A DNA stretch of 64,000 bases from Lithodes maja (lineage: Eukaryota > Arthropoda > Malacostraca > Decapoda > Lithodidae): NCBI GenBank assembly GCA_037953745.1, contig JBAKBP010007438.1, positions 35,953-99,952 of the forward strand. The letters are read 5' to 3'. Position numbers and translations under genes: made by a program. The notes below the pieces were generated by a model. It did no database searches, was not told the DNA's origin, and worked only from the letters and a program-made list of their open reading frames with translations. Positions 42,801-56,284 of this stretch are shown here, piece after piece. The stretch's first letter is position 1; every line of letters begins with the position of its first letter.

Positions 42801-45800
42801 ACACAGTCCCTTTTGTAAAGCAGCCAGGCATTACATATACAAATGTCCACACTATATCCAAAGAGCTTTATATACCACCTTCTCGCTCTCATGGGTGTGC
42901 TGTACAGGTGGGTGAGCATGTCGCTTTTATTAATCCCCCCCATCCTTCCATAGTACTTTTTGATAACGTCGGGGCATTTCACTTCCTTCTTTTCCTTGGC
43001 TTGCTTGTCATACCTGGGACTGTGGACATGGGTTCAATGCCAGCATCGGAGGACAGGACTGTGACCACCTTGTTGTCTTTCCACCGTGCAGCAAGTATAC
43101 CATTGGAAGAACAATAGTCCAGAGTTCCACGGGGCACCAACTTCGTGTCCATATCCTGACAGCCATTAGAGTGGGCTTTTCAATGAGATTGACTCTTGCT
43201 GTGCCAACATACCTGCAGCCATACTTTTCCCACAAGTATTCCACTGACGCAAAGCTTGTGAAGTAGTTGTCAGCATACACAGCACTCTTATTGGGTTCCT
43301 TGAGAGTCTTGACAAGGAATACCACGGTCTTGCTGCTGACCAACATCTGCTGCTCATCTTCAGCAAGGATGGTATGATGAGCTGGGAAGCTGGGCTCGCC
43401 CTGGTACATAAGAATGGCATATACAAACCCATCGATACTACCTCTGCAGAAAAGCTTGAAGCCCCACTTGTCTGGTTTGGTCTTGATGTATTGCCTCAGG
43501 TTACCAGCTCTTCCCCTTATAGGCCACCATCACCTCATCAATGGACTGGACTGGAGTAGCGTCGACCCGGAGGAATCGCTTTGTGATGGATGCGATGACT
43601 GGCCTTATCTTGTAAAACCTGTCTATGGACGTCCTGGCATACTCGTTGTCATTGAAGTGTAGGAGGGATCTCAGTAGCCTGAAGCGTTTGGAAGACATGA
43701 CTTCAGCTAATTGAGGCACCCTGGTCTCCATGGCCCAGTAATCCTCTATGCTCGGCAGGCTACTTATTCCCATGTAGATCAGGATCCCGACGAACACCAT
43801 GAACTCGTGTTTGTCTGTGCTGAACGTTGTGTTGACGTCCTTCTGCCGAGCATAGAGGTTAGTTTGGTAGACTATGTTTCCCACCAGTTCCAAGGAGAAG
43901 AGCCGTTCAAAATATTCGAAAGGTGAGAGGATGTGAGTTGGAGCCAGGTGAACGAAATCCGGGAGTGGTGGGATGTCGATATCCTTCTTCTTCCATGTCC
44001 TTGGAGCAGTGGTAGCCCGTATCCTCTTGCGGGCTCGTGGAACGGCATCATCCACTTCTTCATCCTCGTCGTCGTCGTCGTTGTCCACATCCCGGGGCTC
44101 CACCACAAGCGTACCTGTGAAATAATACAAGTTATTAATAAAGGTTCCCTGATTAAATAGCACTGTATGAATATTCCCATATTCAAAATATGCTATAGGG
44201 GTGCAATGCCTGGTGAGTTATCTGCTCAACAGGTGGCGTTGTGTGTGTGTAAGTGTGAGAGTCCGAGTGTAGGGGGTGAGACAGTGAAGCACGGGAACGA
44301 GGTGGCATCAGAGATGGGGTCGTTTCGGGCCATGAGTGAGCACCGTGCCTCATGTGAAGGCAAGATGGCAGGTGCTCGTTGTACTCTACGTGCTTCACAT
44401 GTCTCACTCCCTAGACTGGAACAAGACCTCACGGGCTTCACTGTTCATTGTAAAGCGGTGCATGTTGAGGCTCTCAGCCTATGCCCGAGAGGAAGTAAGT
44501 TGGAATATAGAAAAAAAAAGCGTACCTGTGAAATAATACAAGTTATTAGTAAAGGTAAGTAAAGGTAAGGTAAGTAACAGTAAGGTAAGTAATGGTATGG
44601 TAAATATTGTAATTTGTTTACTATAATTTCTTTAAAAAAATAAATGCCAAACACATGAATGTAATGCACAACACTGTTAACTAAAAGTTCTTTAAATTTA
44701 TTAAATGCCCAACAATATTTACTATAAGTCCTTTAAATTGTTTAAATGCCCATCACAATGTTTAAATTAACAACAATGTTTACTATAAGTCCTTTAAATT
44801 GTTTAAATGCCCAACACAATCTTTAAATGCCCAACAATATTTACTATAAGTTCTTTAAACTGTTTAAATGACCAACACAATAATGAACTACACAACATTA
44901 TATACTGTAAGTTCTCTAAAAAAATAAATACCCAACAATATAACTATAAGTCCTTTATATTGTTAAAATGACCAACACAATGGTGAAATACACAACAATA
45001 TTCACTATAATGACCAGTCAGTCAATCAATCAGTCATTGGGGGGAAACTCTGTGACAGCACTGAGCCACACTCACCCTCCGACTCCACACTTGTGGGTTT
45101 CCCCATAGTTTATTGGTATAAAATTCATTCACTTTGATACTAACCTTGCCTCTTAGATGTACTGAGACTACTGGATAGTAGTTCATCGTCCCCGATGTGG
45201 GCCAGGAATTCAGGGTCGATGGTGTCATCATCATCTTCAAGGTCGAACTCGATGTCACTGTCGGCGCTGGTCTGTGGTGCCACCCACTGCGTCCTGCTTC
45301 TGGTTTGCTTGTAGAAGGAACCCACTGGTCTCTGAAAAAAAAAAAATATAATGTCACTATCACTTTCTTCGCTATATTTATGGTGAATAATATGAAAATT
45401 GACATAAAAATTACTATATTTGGCCAACAAATATTATAACTAACATTATGTGGAGTCCATACCAATGAATAAGGTACTGGCCTACCACTATAGCATGTTT
45501 AAAAAAAAAATCACCATAGATTCACCATCATTTTGTCATTTCTATCATTACCTATTAGTAAGGTATTGCTCTGTTTCAAGGTTATTTTGTAGGAAACTTA
45601 TTGTATAGCAGTATAATCATCAATAATATAATCACAATCACTAATCACCATCATATATGCACAATCACCATCATCACTATCAGGCCATACGGTTATTCGT
45701 GTTGCGGGCCAAAGATCCCCGCAGGGATGAGCAAGGTTATTCGTGATGCGGGCCAAAGATCCCGGCAGGGTGGAAGGTGGCGGTATACGTTCCCCCGTAA

Positions 45801-45958
45801 GTCCGGCGTACATCCCGCGCAGGATATACACTATGTTCACCACCCAAAGTTTCGTATTTCCTTTAAAACCACACTAATTTCATTCATATCAGCATAAAGT
45901 AAAACTATTTATCTATGTCCTATCAACTATTAAGAACCTTACCTCCATTGTGTTAGGC
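42801..45958 (-). pseudogene. piggyBac transposase, right-arm copy, C terminus missing
   Basis: Exon 1 is 45,958-45,953, exon 2 is 45,331-45,145 (187 nt, as on the left) and exon 3 runs from 44,114 down. The main frame (44,163-43,501) ends at the same frameshift as the left copy; 43,409-43,008 continues in another frame with YADNYFTS. 42,982-42,788 holds the third-Asp block in frame, because the G run is shorter than on the left. The cysteine-rich end is deleted. Confidence 0.85.
44145..44519 (+). mobile_element. 5'-truncated SINE in piggyBac intron 2 (right arm only)
   Basis: It matches the SINE body from ttccctgatta to the A tail but lacks the tRNA head. It is flanked by 36-bp target-site duplications (44,109-44,144 and 44,520-44,555; one mismatch). 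The duplicated target includes the intron's 3' splice site. Confidence 0.92.
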
Positions 45959-46218
45959 GTGAGGGGCATGGGAAGGGAGCAAACTTGACGTACATATGAC
46001 CACTACGGTTGCTTTGCTGAGTATGACTCGCTTCTCGCCCTGCACCGCCGCGCAGGGATGGGGTAGAGGGCTGTGATTTGCTGGAGATAATGACGAAAGG
46101 TTCTCCTATTGGTTGAAGCAAACCCAAGCCATCTACATCATCAATGGCGCGAAATATAGCCTGCCAAATACACACGTTCAAGGACCCCGCGCGGGGTACC
46201 TGCCCGCTAAAGGGTTAA

Positions 46219-48214
46219 CTGAGACAAAAGGCAAAACTACCTGTGACTAGTGCCTCCCCCAGAGTTAAAAGAGTGACAGGGCCAAAATCGAGGAATGATC
46301 TAGCCAGAATGTCTGGGCACACGAAGTTTGAAGCAATTTAAGTCATAGGATGACGGACAGATGGATTCCGGGAGAGAGTTCTAGAGCTCAGCTGTTGAAT
46401 AGAAGAAAGATTGGGAGTAACATTTCACCAGTGAGTTGGAGTGATGTACAGAGTAGGGGTGGGATTGTGTTGCAAGGCGGGTACTACGTACCCTACGTAG
46501 AGGAGGTGGTATGCACTAAGAGAGCTCCGAGGAACACTGATTATTGTAGTAGCGATAGAATAGTGAGAGAGATGCAACATTCTGGCGAAGAGAGAGAGAT
46601 TGCAGAGAGTCAGTGATTGATCGGGAGTTAATGATACAAAACGCTTTCCTTTCTACTTTGCCTAGAAATGCTGTGTGAGAGGATCCTCCCCACACATGTG
46701 AACAATACTCAATACACTGTGCCCCTGTACAGAGCAAGAAGCTGAGCATGGGTAAAGAACCCCTTGAGGCGGTTGAGCACACCCAGCTTCTGGGAGGCCG
46801 CCTATGCAAGACTGGTAATTATGTCCTTCCAAGAGAGAGCTTAAGAAAAAGAGACACCGAGAACACTGAGAGAAGATAAAGATATTGTTGAAGAATATGG
46901 GATAGTCCTCTGGGAGTTCACGGTGGGTAGATATATGGAGACATTGGGTTTTGGAAGCGTTAAAGGTAATAAGGTTTCTCTGCCCCAATTGGAAATGGTA
47001 GTTAGATCAAAAGATAAGTGTTGTATGGCTTCATTACGTTTGCTTTTGATAAATTGCTCTGGGACGTTCTAGGAAACAAATTGAATAGTGTAAGGTACAG
47101 TTGTCTGTGTATGAATGGATGGGACTGGAGGTACAGTTGAGAAGATCATTTATGAAAATTAGAAAGAGAATGGGAGATAGGACAGAGCCCTGAGGAACAC
47201 CGGAGTTGATAGGATTAGGAAGTGAGCGATGGCCGTCCACAACCGCAGCTATGGAACGGCCAGAAAGGAAATTAGAGACAAAGGCACAGATAGAGGGATA
47301 GAAACCGAAAGAGGGTAGTTTAGAAATTAAAGGTTTGTGTCAGACTCTATCGAAGGTCTTGGATATATCTAGTGCAATAGAACAGGTGTTATCAAAGTCC
47401 CGAAAGGAGGATGACCAAGAGTTAGTAAGACATAAAAGAAGATCACTAGTAGAGCGACCCTTAAGGAAGCCATACTGGCAATCTGAGAGTAGATTATAAG
47501 ATAGATGCTTTAGAAATTTGGGAGCAAGAATAGTTTCAAAAACTTTAGAAATACAAGAGATGAGAGCAATTGGACGATAGTTGAAGGGTTGAGAGGGGTC
47601 ACCCTTTTCTGATACAGGTTGAATGAGAGCAAACTTCCAGCAAGAAGGGAAGACATTAGAGGAGAGACTAAGACGAACGAGTTTGCCTAGACAGGGAGTC
47701 AGCACGGATGCACAGTTTTTTAGTACAACAGGAGGAACACCGTCCGGACCATACGCCTTCTTAGTATTTAGCCCAGAGAGAGTAGAAAGTACGTCTTTAG
47801 AAGAGATAGGGATATTAGGCATAAGTAGGAGAGAGGGGGGTGGTGAGGGAAGAATAGCAAAGGAATCATCCAAGATGAAGTTTCTAGCAAAAATTTGAGC
47901 AAAGAGTTCATGCTTTTTCAGAGGAAGAAGTGATGGTCGTGCCATCAGAGTGGAAAAGGGGAGGGAAAGATGAGGAAGAACATTTGTTGGAGAGGTTTTT
48001 GGCTAGAAGCCAAAAAGCTTGGGAAGAGCTAGAATTGGATAATTAAGTGCATTTACTATTGATGAAAGAGTGTTAGGCAAGTTGGAAAAACAGATTTGGA
48101 TTGATTCCAAGCAGAAACATAGGAAGAATGAGATTCTTGAGTTTCAAGGCGTGGGTACCGTTTGAATGCTTCCTCCTTGTTGCGGACAGCAGTAGAACAA
48201 GCATGAGTAAACCA
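46219..48214 (-). pseudogene. LINE D, right-arm copy
   Basis: Reverse-complement partner of 31,440-33,399. The main RT frame is 47,945-47,340 and ends at a private TGA in place of the Trp after TFDRV. 47,240-47,034 carries GVPQGSVLSP and the catalytic block as SYTDNCT, so the second catalytic Asp is changed to Asn here. 46,988-46,516 holds C-terminal pieces. Confidence 0.85.
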
Positions 48215-48338
48215 AGTAAGGGACCAAAAATCGGAGAACGAACCCCCAAGCTTGAACCTCGAAACCGCGAAAATATCACATTTTTGCGGTTTCGAGGTTT
48301 GAACTTGAGGGTTCGTTTGTCGATTTTGGGTTGCTTAC
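48215..48338. repeat. 62-bp-arm hairpin, right-arm copy
   Basis: Same foldback as 31,315-31,439, with its arms preserved. Confidence 0.85.
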
Positions 48339-49405
48339 TGCAAAGTTCTATTTTCGTGTCAAGTCCAGATCTACTGTAGTCTTTGGTTTTTGTTATCTGA
48401 TTAGCTAGACCCGCCATAACGCAAATGAATGGTGGAAGCATGTGGAAGAATTGAAGTAGCTGTTACCATTCTGTCGTCAAGGGTTATGGTGTACAATATT
48501 TCAAGCTTTTGGTTATTTTCTCAGCTAGAGAACCACTCGGGAGAGTGCATAACTCAGGTTACCCTGCCGGAAGTATGCGCTCTATTGATCACCTCCTAAA
48601 TATAATCACATCTTTCTTTGTGCAGCTCCTATCTGCCCATCAAATTTTGTTAACATCTGTTTGTAACTTTTTGATATAATCATGTTTAAGCAAACTGTTG
48701 AAAAACATAACGTTCAACCAATTTTGCTGGCAAAGGTAATAAAGACACACCCGCAGATCAAGTAAATAATCCAATATATTAAGCTATCAAATGGTTGACT
48801 ACGATTACACAGCATCATTAAAATGCAAACAGGGAATAAGTGAAATGAGACTCCATTATATCCAGTGATTTCATGAAACCGTGTACAAATTTTAGGGATT
48901 TCATTAAATCACTGATGGTCACAGTGATTTCGTGAAATCCCTAAATATTCTAGGGATTACATGAAACCCCTTGTTTCACAGATTCCGTGTAATATACAGT
49001 ATATACGATCAACGGGACACTTCAGTGGGGAATACTTCATAAATTTATTTTCGCAATATACTTGGGATTCCAATGCCCAGAATTATTGCCAATGGTGAAT
49101 CTAGTTACGTAGTAGTATCACAATTGCAATGCAGCAACACAGGGATCACTGGCTGGGTAGGCTTTTGCCTAAGACGCGGGATACTATCGACTAAATGTGT
49201 CGGAAGAGGCGACTAGAAGTGCAAGGGGGAGCCCACCAAGGTGGGGCATCGTGGTTACCTGGTTCTGATATTGTTTAGCACACACACATATATATATATA
49301 TATTCTTAAAACAATGGGGTGGGGGGGGGGTCTCTCTCAACTTAATGGTCGCCAGGGGAGATCTTCACAAATAGAGTAAACGATCAAATAGAAAGAGAGG
49401 TGGTT
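48339..49405. other. Unassigned DNA, right-arm partner of 30,241-31,314
   Basis: It contains the agggattt foldback (48,858-48,970), the CA/TA microsatellite (49,280-49,302) and a G tract (49,317-49,331). I see no gene. Confidence 0.7.
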
Positions 49406-52031
49406 ATTTCTAAGTTACTCAATCACGCTCCAAACACAATAAACACACAGGATAATTACACTAGTTTATTATTATGAACATAGAGGTACAGGTCAATGGG
49501 ACATCCGGATCTCAACTATAGAGTATGAGTCCAATGTGTAATAAATGTGACTTGGAAAGAGTTAAATAGATTTTACTCCTTCATGAATAATTATGTCACT
49601 TACAAAGCATCAAACATGAAATATACAGTTATATAAGATAAACACATAATATATGATGACAATACATATACGGGTCAAGTGTATAACGAGAGGAATAATA
49701 ATTATTTATATATGTGGGTAGCTGAGATCATCTACTGAGGTACACACAGGTATGCCCGGCTCGAAATACAAATAGGTCGCCAGGCGAGATCGGCGGTCGT
49801 AGCTGCTGCGTGAGAAGTTAAGGTCAAAAGTACTGCGGTCAGGCGGAATAAATATTTGATTTAGTGCAACGTTAAATCAGTAACAACAGATACGAACTTA
49901 GCTTTACTATTGATGGTATGGTAATTAAATTTACAATTCAACTATAAAAGCATAATTGTGAATAATTTCTCACACGATACATGAAAAATTAATTCAATCG
50001 TAAATTAGTTAAAATCACACTCAATGAGGAACTCCGGTTCAACAAATATGTATTGAATAAATATAGCGGAATATTAGCTATAGAATCAGTAACTTTGAAT
50101 GAATTAACAAACTACTATAAATAAATCAGACATAGAACAAAGTAGTGACAGATAATAATTAGCCGAAACGAGGGCTGATGCAGTAAGTTTGAATGAATTA
50201 ACAAACTACTGGAATAAACTAAGTACACAGAACGAAATAGCGATTTAGAATAACCCGAATACAGGTTGGTAAAGTATAAAATACTCTTAAGACAGAACTA
50301 CGTAGTGTTTGATAAATAGCCGAAATAAGGGCTGATGAACATAGGAATGCGTAATCGGAATTCCTAGTTTGATTGCGAAATAATATCATTAACCGGCTGT
50401 AATTGATTGGATTATTCACAAGAACTAAAATAGATTAGAAATCTTGAACATAGATTAATTCAATCTCAACGGAATGGGTTTCACTTTTAATGTGGGCGAC
50501 TTGTTACTCTAAGTGATCTCTTATGAAAATTGGAAGTAGCACCATCCTGAGTTTGAGTTTAGGTTTAAGGAAGGAAAATTGCTCTCGTTACACACTTCAC
50601 TTCGAACTTGGACACTCAAACAATAATAATACAACTGAATAAAATCTTTGAGCGTTCCCCAAGTATTACGTATAGTATCGAGTATGTAACGTAAGTAAAA
50701 AATAGGTAAAATGTTAACCTAGACGTAAAATAGTTAAATCACAAATAATATATAAATAATTCAACTACACAAATAGAAGATAGATTCTCGTACTGCGTGA
50801 ACAAGTGGGGCAAGGAGAGGACGGAAAAGGCCTATAAACAAAAGTTAATCTGTACACTCGCATATTTTATAATTATTACCTTCACAATAATTCCCAAAAC
50901 ATAGTAACACAGAGACACTTAGGGTATGAGTGGTGAGGAGAAGTAATATCCATGAGAGGGGGTCTGGACGACGTAGGAATCGTAATTCCTCTTTCGGCTG
51001 AACACCAAAGGGAACTGCCTCTCACACAAAACTAGAGATGGTCACTTCTAGTTCCTCTAACACACTGCTGGGTCGCCACACTCGTTGAGATTTTTATAGG
51101 GAAAATGGCTAGCCCTATTCGGAAGTAACTCCAACACAGTAATATACCCAATAAAAGCTAATGCTAGTGGAAGGTATTTCCTTGTGTTTGCCTGTCGATC
51201 ATATATTTCTGTAAGGTATATTTGGATGATAACTTGAGTCTAATTTAATTCATTTCGGGATCGTAAGGACATGGGGAATTCGATCATTTAATTATTGTGA
51301 AGTTAATAATTGCCTTAAAATTACAACAATCATAGGAATACATGGATATAGTTATGCTTTAATTCTTAAGATTACACTCATATTTTAGAAAGCCTTGCAT
51401 GGTTGCAGGATAAATGTTTTACATGAATTCGTATTTTCCCTGATTTTCCATGTTGCATGCAAGGCTTTCGTTACTCTTTATGTATCAGCTATTGTGGATA
51501 TATAGTTGATTCTCTGCACTGTAGAGGTGATTCTCTGCACTGTAGAGGTGATTCTCTGCACTGTAGAGGTGATTCTCTGCACTGTAGAGGTGATTCTTTT
51601 GGTCCCATCTGTTGAAATATGACATTGGATGTTCATGAGGTATTAGCATAAATTCTTCCTCATTATAATTCAAGTCGGGTTCCTGGGGTGGGTACGCCTT
51701 TTTCACGTATCCTGGATCCTGTGATTGTTCCGAGAAGGACCCCTGTGATTGACCCTAAAACAGGTCATGCTCGATAAGTGGCCCTGCATTTCCTGTAGGT
51801 CCCGGTAGGTGGCGTTGATATCGGTGCGTTGTTTGCTGGTCCCATGGAGAACGTGGATTATGTATGCCGGACTGCACTATTTCTTTCTCGGTCCGGATAT
51901 GTGCCCTTCGCTTCGTTCCTTTCTTTTCCTTGATGCTTGCTATCCTGGCTCTGGTTGGTTGAGTCTCTTCTTGGTTTACGAGTGTATTTGAGGGGGTTGT
52001 TAAATTGGTTGCTTGCAACCCCGTCATCTCA
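49406..52031 (-). repeat. Element C 3' LTR, right-arm copy
   Basis: Partner of 27,676-30,240. It has two ~90-bp units like its partner but four 21-bp VNTR units (51,510-51,600) versus one. The terminal ctca (52,028-52,031) and target ccac (52,032-52,035) precede the solo LTR. Confidence 0.9.
51485..52027 (-). pseudogene. LTR reading frame, right-arm copy (181 codons, one amber)
   Basis: The same frame as 27,680-28,159 with the same TAG, three more in-frame 7-residue repeats and a few substitutions. Confidence 0.55.
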
Positions 52032-52967
52032 CCACTGTTACGCTGGCCAGCTTGCCAGAATGTGCTCGTACTCGCTAGCGCTCGCCAGGGCAGTGGAATG
52101 GGCTATAATAATCGTAGAACGATGTTCTTTCTTTCCTAGTATTCATGTAGTCACAACCAGATCAGTGGTGGTCTTTATTCTTGTCTGTGACACATGGAAG
52201 TATTTTATATCAGTCATAGAGTATAAGATATGCAGTGTGAAGTTAAAGAGAAAGAGCGAAGGAGGCAGCGAGGTAGTAATATGTGCGTGTGTATGTACGT
52301 GTGCCTCCCTCACTCGCGCGGGCTTTCCCAGGCCCTTGATTGGCTGGCGCGCTTGGCGCGTCCTAAGGACGCCTGCATTTCATGACGTAGTGGTCTGTGA
52401 TTGGGTGCCCCTGTCCAAGTGTTGGTGCTGGGGGCTCCCACCGCGTTTCTCCTGCAGAGCTTGGCATAGCGTGCTTGGTACTAGACGTCCCTTGCAATCT
52501 GTCCCCCAATCTAGCCCCCTATACTACTGTTTCTCTCTCTGAACTTCTTCTTTTCCATTACTTCTCATCTTTATTCAATTACTTATCCCTTCTGGTTCTG
52601 CATACGACTTCCATAGTCGGCCAGTCGTATTACCAGCACCAGTTCTCACATATATGTTTTGCACTAGCTTGAGGGATTATTAGTCATAGTCACATGAGTC
52701 ATATTATCATTGGGTGCTTCTAATTATTGAGTTGGTCTTTGTTACTATTTAATGCTAGACAGTGGAAGGTATCTTTAGTCGTTGTCTGAGTTACGTATAT
52801 GGCGAGTCAAAGCCTATACGACTTCGACGGAGCTAGGTGCCTGTAACCTTTGTGCATATTTTTCCTTTGCGAGTGTAGCAGTATACGAGCGAAGGGCTTT
52901 TGCCTACTCTTGCTCATATGCTCGCTACCTCTTTGTGTTGACCTTTGTGGAGCGCCAGGGCAAGACC

Positions 52968-55096
52968 AGGACCCAGATTCACTAACGGTCGTAGCGTGCG
53001 ATGTCGTACAGCAACCTACGATCGTTCCTAAGGGAGTGCGGAAGGTGTATTCACGAACGCATCGTTGAGCTCCCTTACGGCTCCCTTTCGGTTATTTTCA
53101 CCAAGGCTTCTCTTGACCAATCAGGCGCTTGGCCTTTGTAAATAAACAATATGTCACCCACATGACTGAAGCGCCAAGAAGAACCTAATATACTTTAATT
53201 TATGAGCTTGTCATTGTTTAGCATGGCTAATTCGATCCACCACAGCCAGCAGGAAGAAGAATAGATCTTGTGAATTGATGATAAGAAATTAGTCTAGCTA
53301 GGCTACAGGGAAGCCTGTTAGTGGTCCAAGTTAAAGGATTTTCGACGGATTGATCATTGATAATCATATGTTAGGCTAGTTGGGAGTGTATTATTTATAC
53401 CTTAACCACAGTATATTGTTCTAGTTTACCATGTCTACACCTAGACAGGGCGAGCCAAACTAAAATGCCAGACTTTACTAGGCTATGTCTATGCCTACAC
53501 AGGCAGTTCTAGCTAAGCCAAAATGCCAGACTTAGCCTAGGCCTAATTTTTCAAAATAGGCCTAGGGTAATGGTTTTGTATTCACAACACCTCAAGGCCT
53601 ATCTACCTTTTCAAAATAGGCCTAGCATAGGCCTCTTCAATCTATTATCCAACGTTTGGCCATGGGATATAATGATAGGTTGAGGGGGCTTTGTCCCCCT
53701 CACCTCCCATGACTTATTGCCATCATCAAATATATTACCAGCATGGGACTAATAACAGCTAGTTAACAATGAGGACGGTATGCCTGCAAACACCATCTTA
53801 ACCTGCTAGGCTTCTACTTTACCATGCTTAGGCTACACCAAGCTAGGCATTACTAGCCTAACCAAAATACCATACGTAGGCCTAACTTTTCTAGCCTAAA
53901 TAGCCCTAACTTTTTCAAAATAAACCTAGGTTATATCCTAGGCTAGGCTAAACAAAAATATTCACAACACCATATAGGCTAGCCTATTATTTTTTGTTTA
54001 GACTATGCCTAGGGTAATTCTTTTCATAATTTTTTTCCTGTGATACTTTCAAATTTGTTGAGGAAATAGGCTACCCTAATCTAACCCAGCTAGGCATTGC
54101 TAGCCTAACCAAAATACCATACATAGGCCTAACTTGTCTAGCCTAAATAGCCCTAACTTTTTCAAAATAAACCTAGGTTATAGCTTAGGCTAGGCTAAAC
54201 AAAATTATTCACACAGCGTTTATTATTTATTCATTTTTTAGGCTAGGCCTAGGGTAATTCTTTTCATCATTTTGTTCCTGTGATAGCCTACTTTCAAATT
54301 TGTTGAGGAAATAGGCTACCCTAATCTAACCCAGCTAGGCATTGCTAGCCTAACCAAAATACCATACATAGGCCTAACTTGTCTAGCCTAAATAGCCCTA
54401 ACTTTTTCAAAATAAACCTAGGTTATAGCCTAGGCTAGGCTAAACAAAATTATTCACACAGCGTTTATTATTTATGCATTTTTTAGGCTAGGCCTAGGGT
54501 AATTCTTTTCATCATTTTGTTCCTGTGATACTTTCAAATTTGTTGAGGAATAGGCTACCGTAATCTAACTCAGAGGTGGTGGGGAGTTGGAATAAAACAT
54601 TTCCGCAATAAATGAGGGTTAAAATCTACTAATGGTAGGCTACGTGTTGTCGCAGCACATGAATTTGTGCATCAATTAACCTTGACTAGGTCTAGGCTGG
54701 CATATGTAGGCTATTCATAGCTTAATTCGGCCTGTCATAAGACATTAAGGATACAAATATATTCATACTTTGTATTAAATGCCTTAATGGTGTTGTAAAC
54801 ACAAGTTAATAATCATATTGCGCTATTATTGCCTCAATAATGACTTAGTGTGTCATAAAGAGCTATACTGCAGACGAATTTGTTATGGTCGCGGGTTGTG
54901 TTATCGATATTTGTGTACCTATATCCGGGTCAAATTCATGTAAGGGTGGTCTGGACCACCCTTTGCGAAAGGGGATTTTAGGGGCTTCCTACGATCAAAG
55001 ATGGCCGCTATGACGCTTCGTGAATACCAGCGTTGAGACGTAAGGGAACGGTAAGGGAGTTTTCAGATCGTACGACCGTTAGTGAATCTGGGTCCT
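52968..55096. mobile_element. 2.1-kb non-autonomous TIR element
   Basis: It interrupts the solo LTR between aagacc and gatac. Terminal inverted repeats of about 26 bp begin aggacccagattcactaacg and end with the complement (gtgaatctgggtcct). Flanks read cag on the left and ctg on the right, possibly a degenerate 3-bp duplication. The interior is rich in taggcctaggct words with three ~240-bp tandem units and no transposase. I cannot assign a superfamily. Confidence 0.82.
53841..54560. repeat. ~240-bp tandem repeats inside the TIR element
   Basis: The word agctaggcatt recurs at 53,841, 54,088 and about 54,333 (spacing 245-247), followed each time by tagcctaaccaaaataccat and ttttcaaaataaacctagg. 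A fourth partial end lies at 54,555. Confidence 0.88.
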
Positions 55097-55981
55097 GATA
55101 CTTGAGATCTGGACTTACCAAGAGAGCCTCCTAGTCAATTAACGTAACATAAGGGAAATCTGTTCAAGGGTAGACAGTAGGCTACGAGCATGCTTGCACT
55201 CTGCCTAGCCTCCTGGTACCTCTTATGCCGCTGCTAGACTTTATTAGTAATAAAGACAGCATTGTGTTTATTAACTTTAACTGTGTATGCTTTAGGAATT
55301 CACGTATTATTTTAGCCTAGGTTTATACTTGGTGCACAACCCAGTATGGCTGTTACTTTGGCTAAGGAAGTACTGTTTTGAGTGGCTATTATTAGTGCTG
55401 TCACAGAGTTGTTGCACTCCCTTGTTATATATATGTATCCTACTTATTGGTGTATTTAAGGTACACGCTTTGGTGTCCTGCCCCTGCATTATTTCTGTTC
55501 TATATTAAAGAGCATCTTAGAGCATCAGATGTTTCCAGAAGATTCCCTATCTGTAGGACTAGACTTTCAGTGTTTTCATAGAGCATTGAAGAGTTTAGTG
55601 TTGAGTACAGACTCACACTAAAGTTAACGTAAGCATATATTTCTTTATTAAATCTTGTTATAGTTTATTCAAGCATTGTTATTACTTAAGAGCATTTTAT
55701 TAACGTAAAGTACTCCTGTTGTGAGTAGGCTTTGCCGTCACCGGAAAGCCTTTGTAGAAGTGCACTAAAACCCAGTTAATTGATACCCCGTTATCCAGTA
55801 GATTAACTCTGGAGGGTTTAAGTGTTTTGTTCACCGGCGTAATAGTTCGAGGGTTTGGAATTAGCGTACCGTTGTTGCAGATATAGCCTATCATCTAGTC
55901 CAATATTGAGTGCCCTTGTTTATTTCGTAGTGCCGGTCGTAACACCACTTTGTTCAAAAATAAAATCTGGTCCACGAGACT

Positions 55982-56284
55982 TTAACCCTCTCCGTAATAT
56001 ATGACGCGATCGCGTCATATGGTGGTATGCCCAAGAGTATCATATGACATGATCGCGTCATATGAACGTAGTAAAGTAGCTCAATAAGTAAGTTATATGA
56101 CGCATTTGCGTCATATTGAGCTCAGTAAGTTAGGTAAGTTAGATCAGAATCTGTTGGTTGGTGGCAACCCCAAATACCTCTGACTTCAACCAGTTCCTCA
56201 GTGTCAGAGAAAGTGTTGTGAGGGAAATACCGGGCGCTCCACCACCCCATCAGTATGTTAGCAACTTATGTCGGACCGGGTTAA
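55982..56284. mobile_element. TTAA MITE, right-arm copy
   Basis: 303 bp with TTAA at both ends, the partner of 18,825-19,127. One of its three palindromes has gacat in place of gacgc or gacgt. Confidence 0.85.

Larger units (their letters stand above)
42801..46218 (-). mobile_element. piggyBac, right-arm copy, 3' end deleted
   Basis: TTAA at 46,215-46,218 precedes the terminal repeat. The copy stops at 42,801 in the transposase, where the left arm has position 36,411. Intron 2 carries a SINE (44,145-44,519). Confidence 0.88.
52036..55944 (+). repeat. Solo LTR of element B, right arm, with a 2.1-kb insert
   Basis: It starts tgttacgctgg and ends gtcgtaaca and is flanked by ccac on both sides (52,032-52,035 and 55,945-55,948), the complement of the gtgg around full-length element B. 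Without the insert at 52,968-55,096 it is about 1.78 kb, one LTR length. Recombination between the two LTRs of element B would produce exactly this. Confidence 0.93.
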
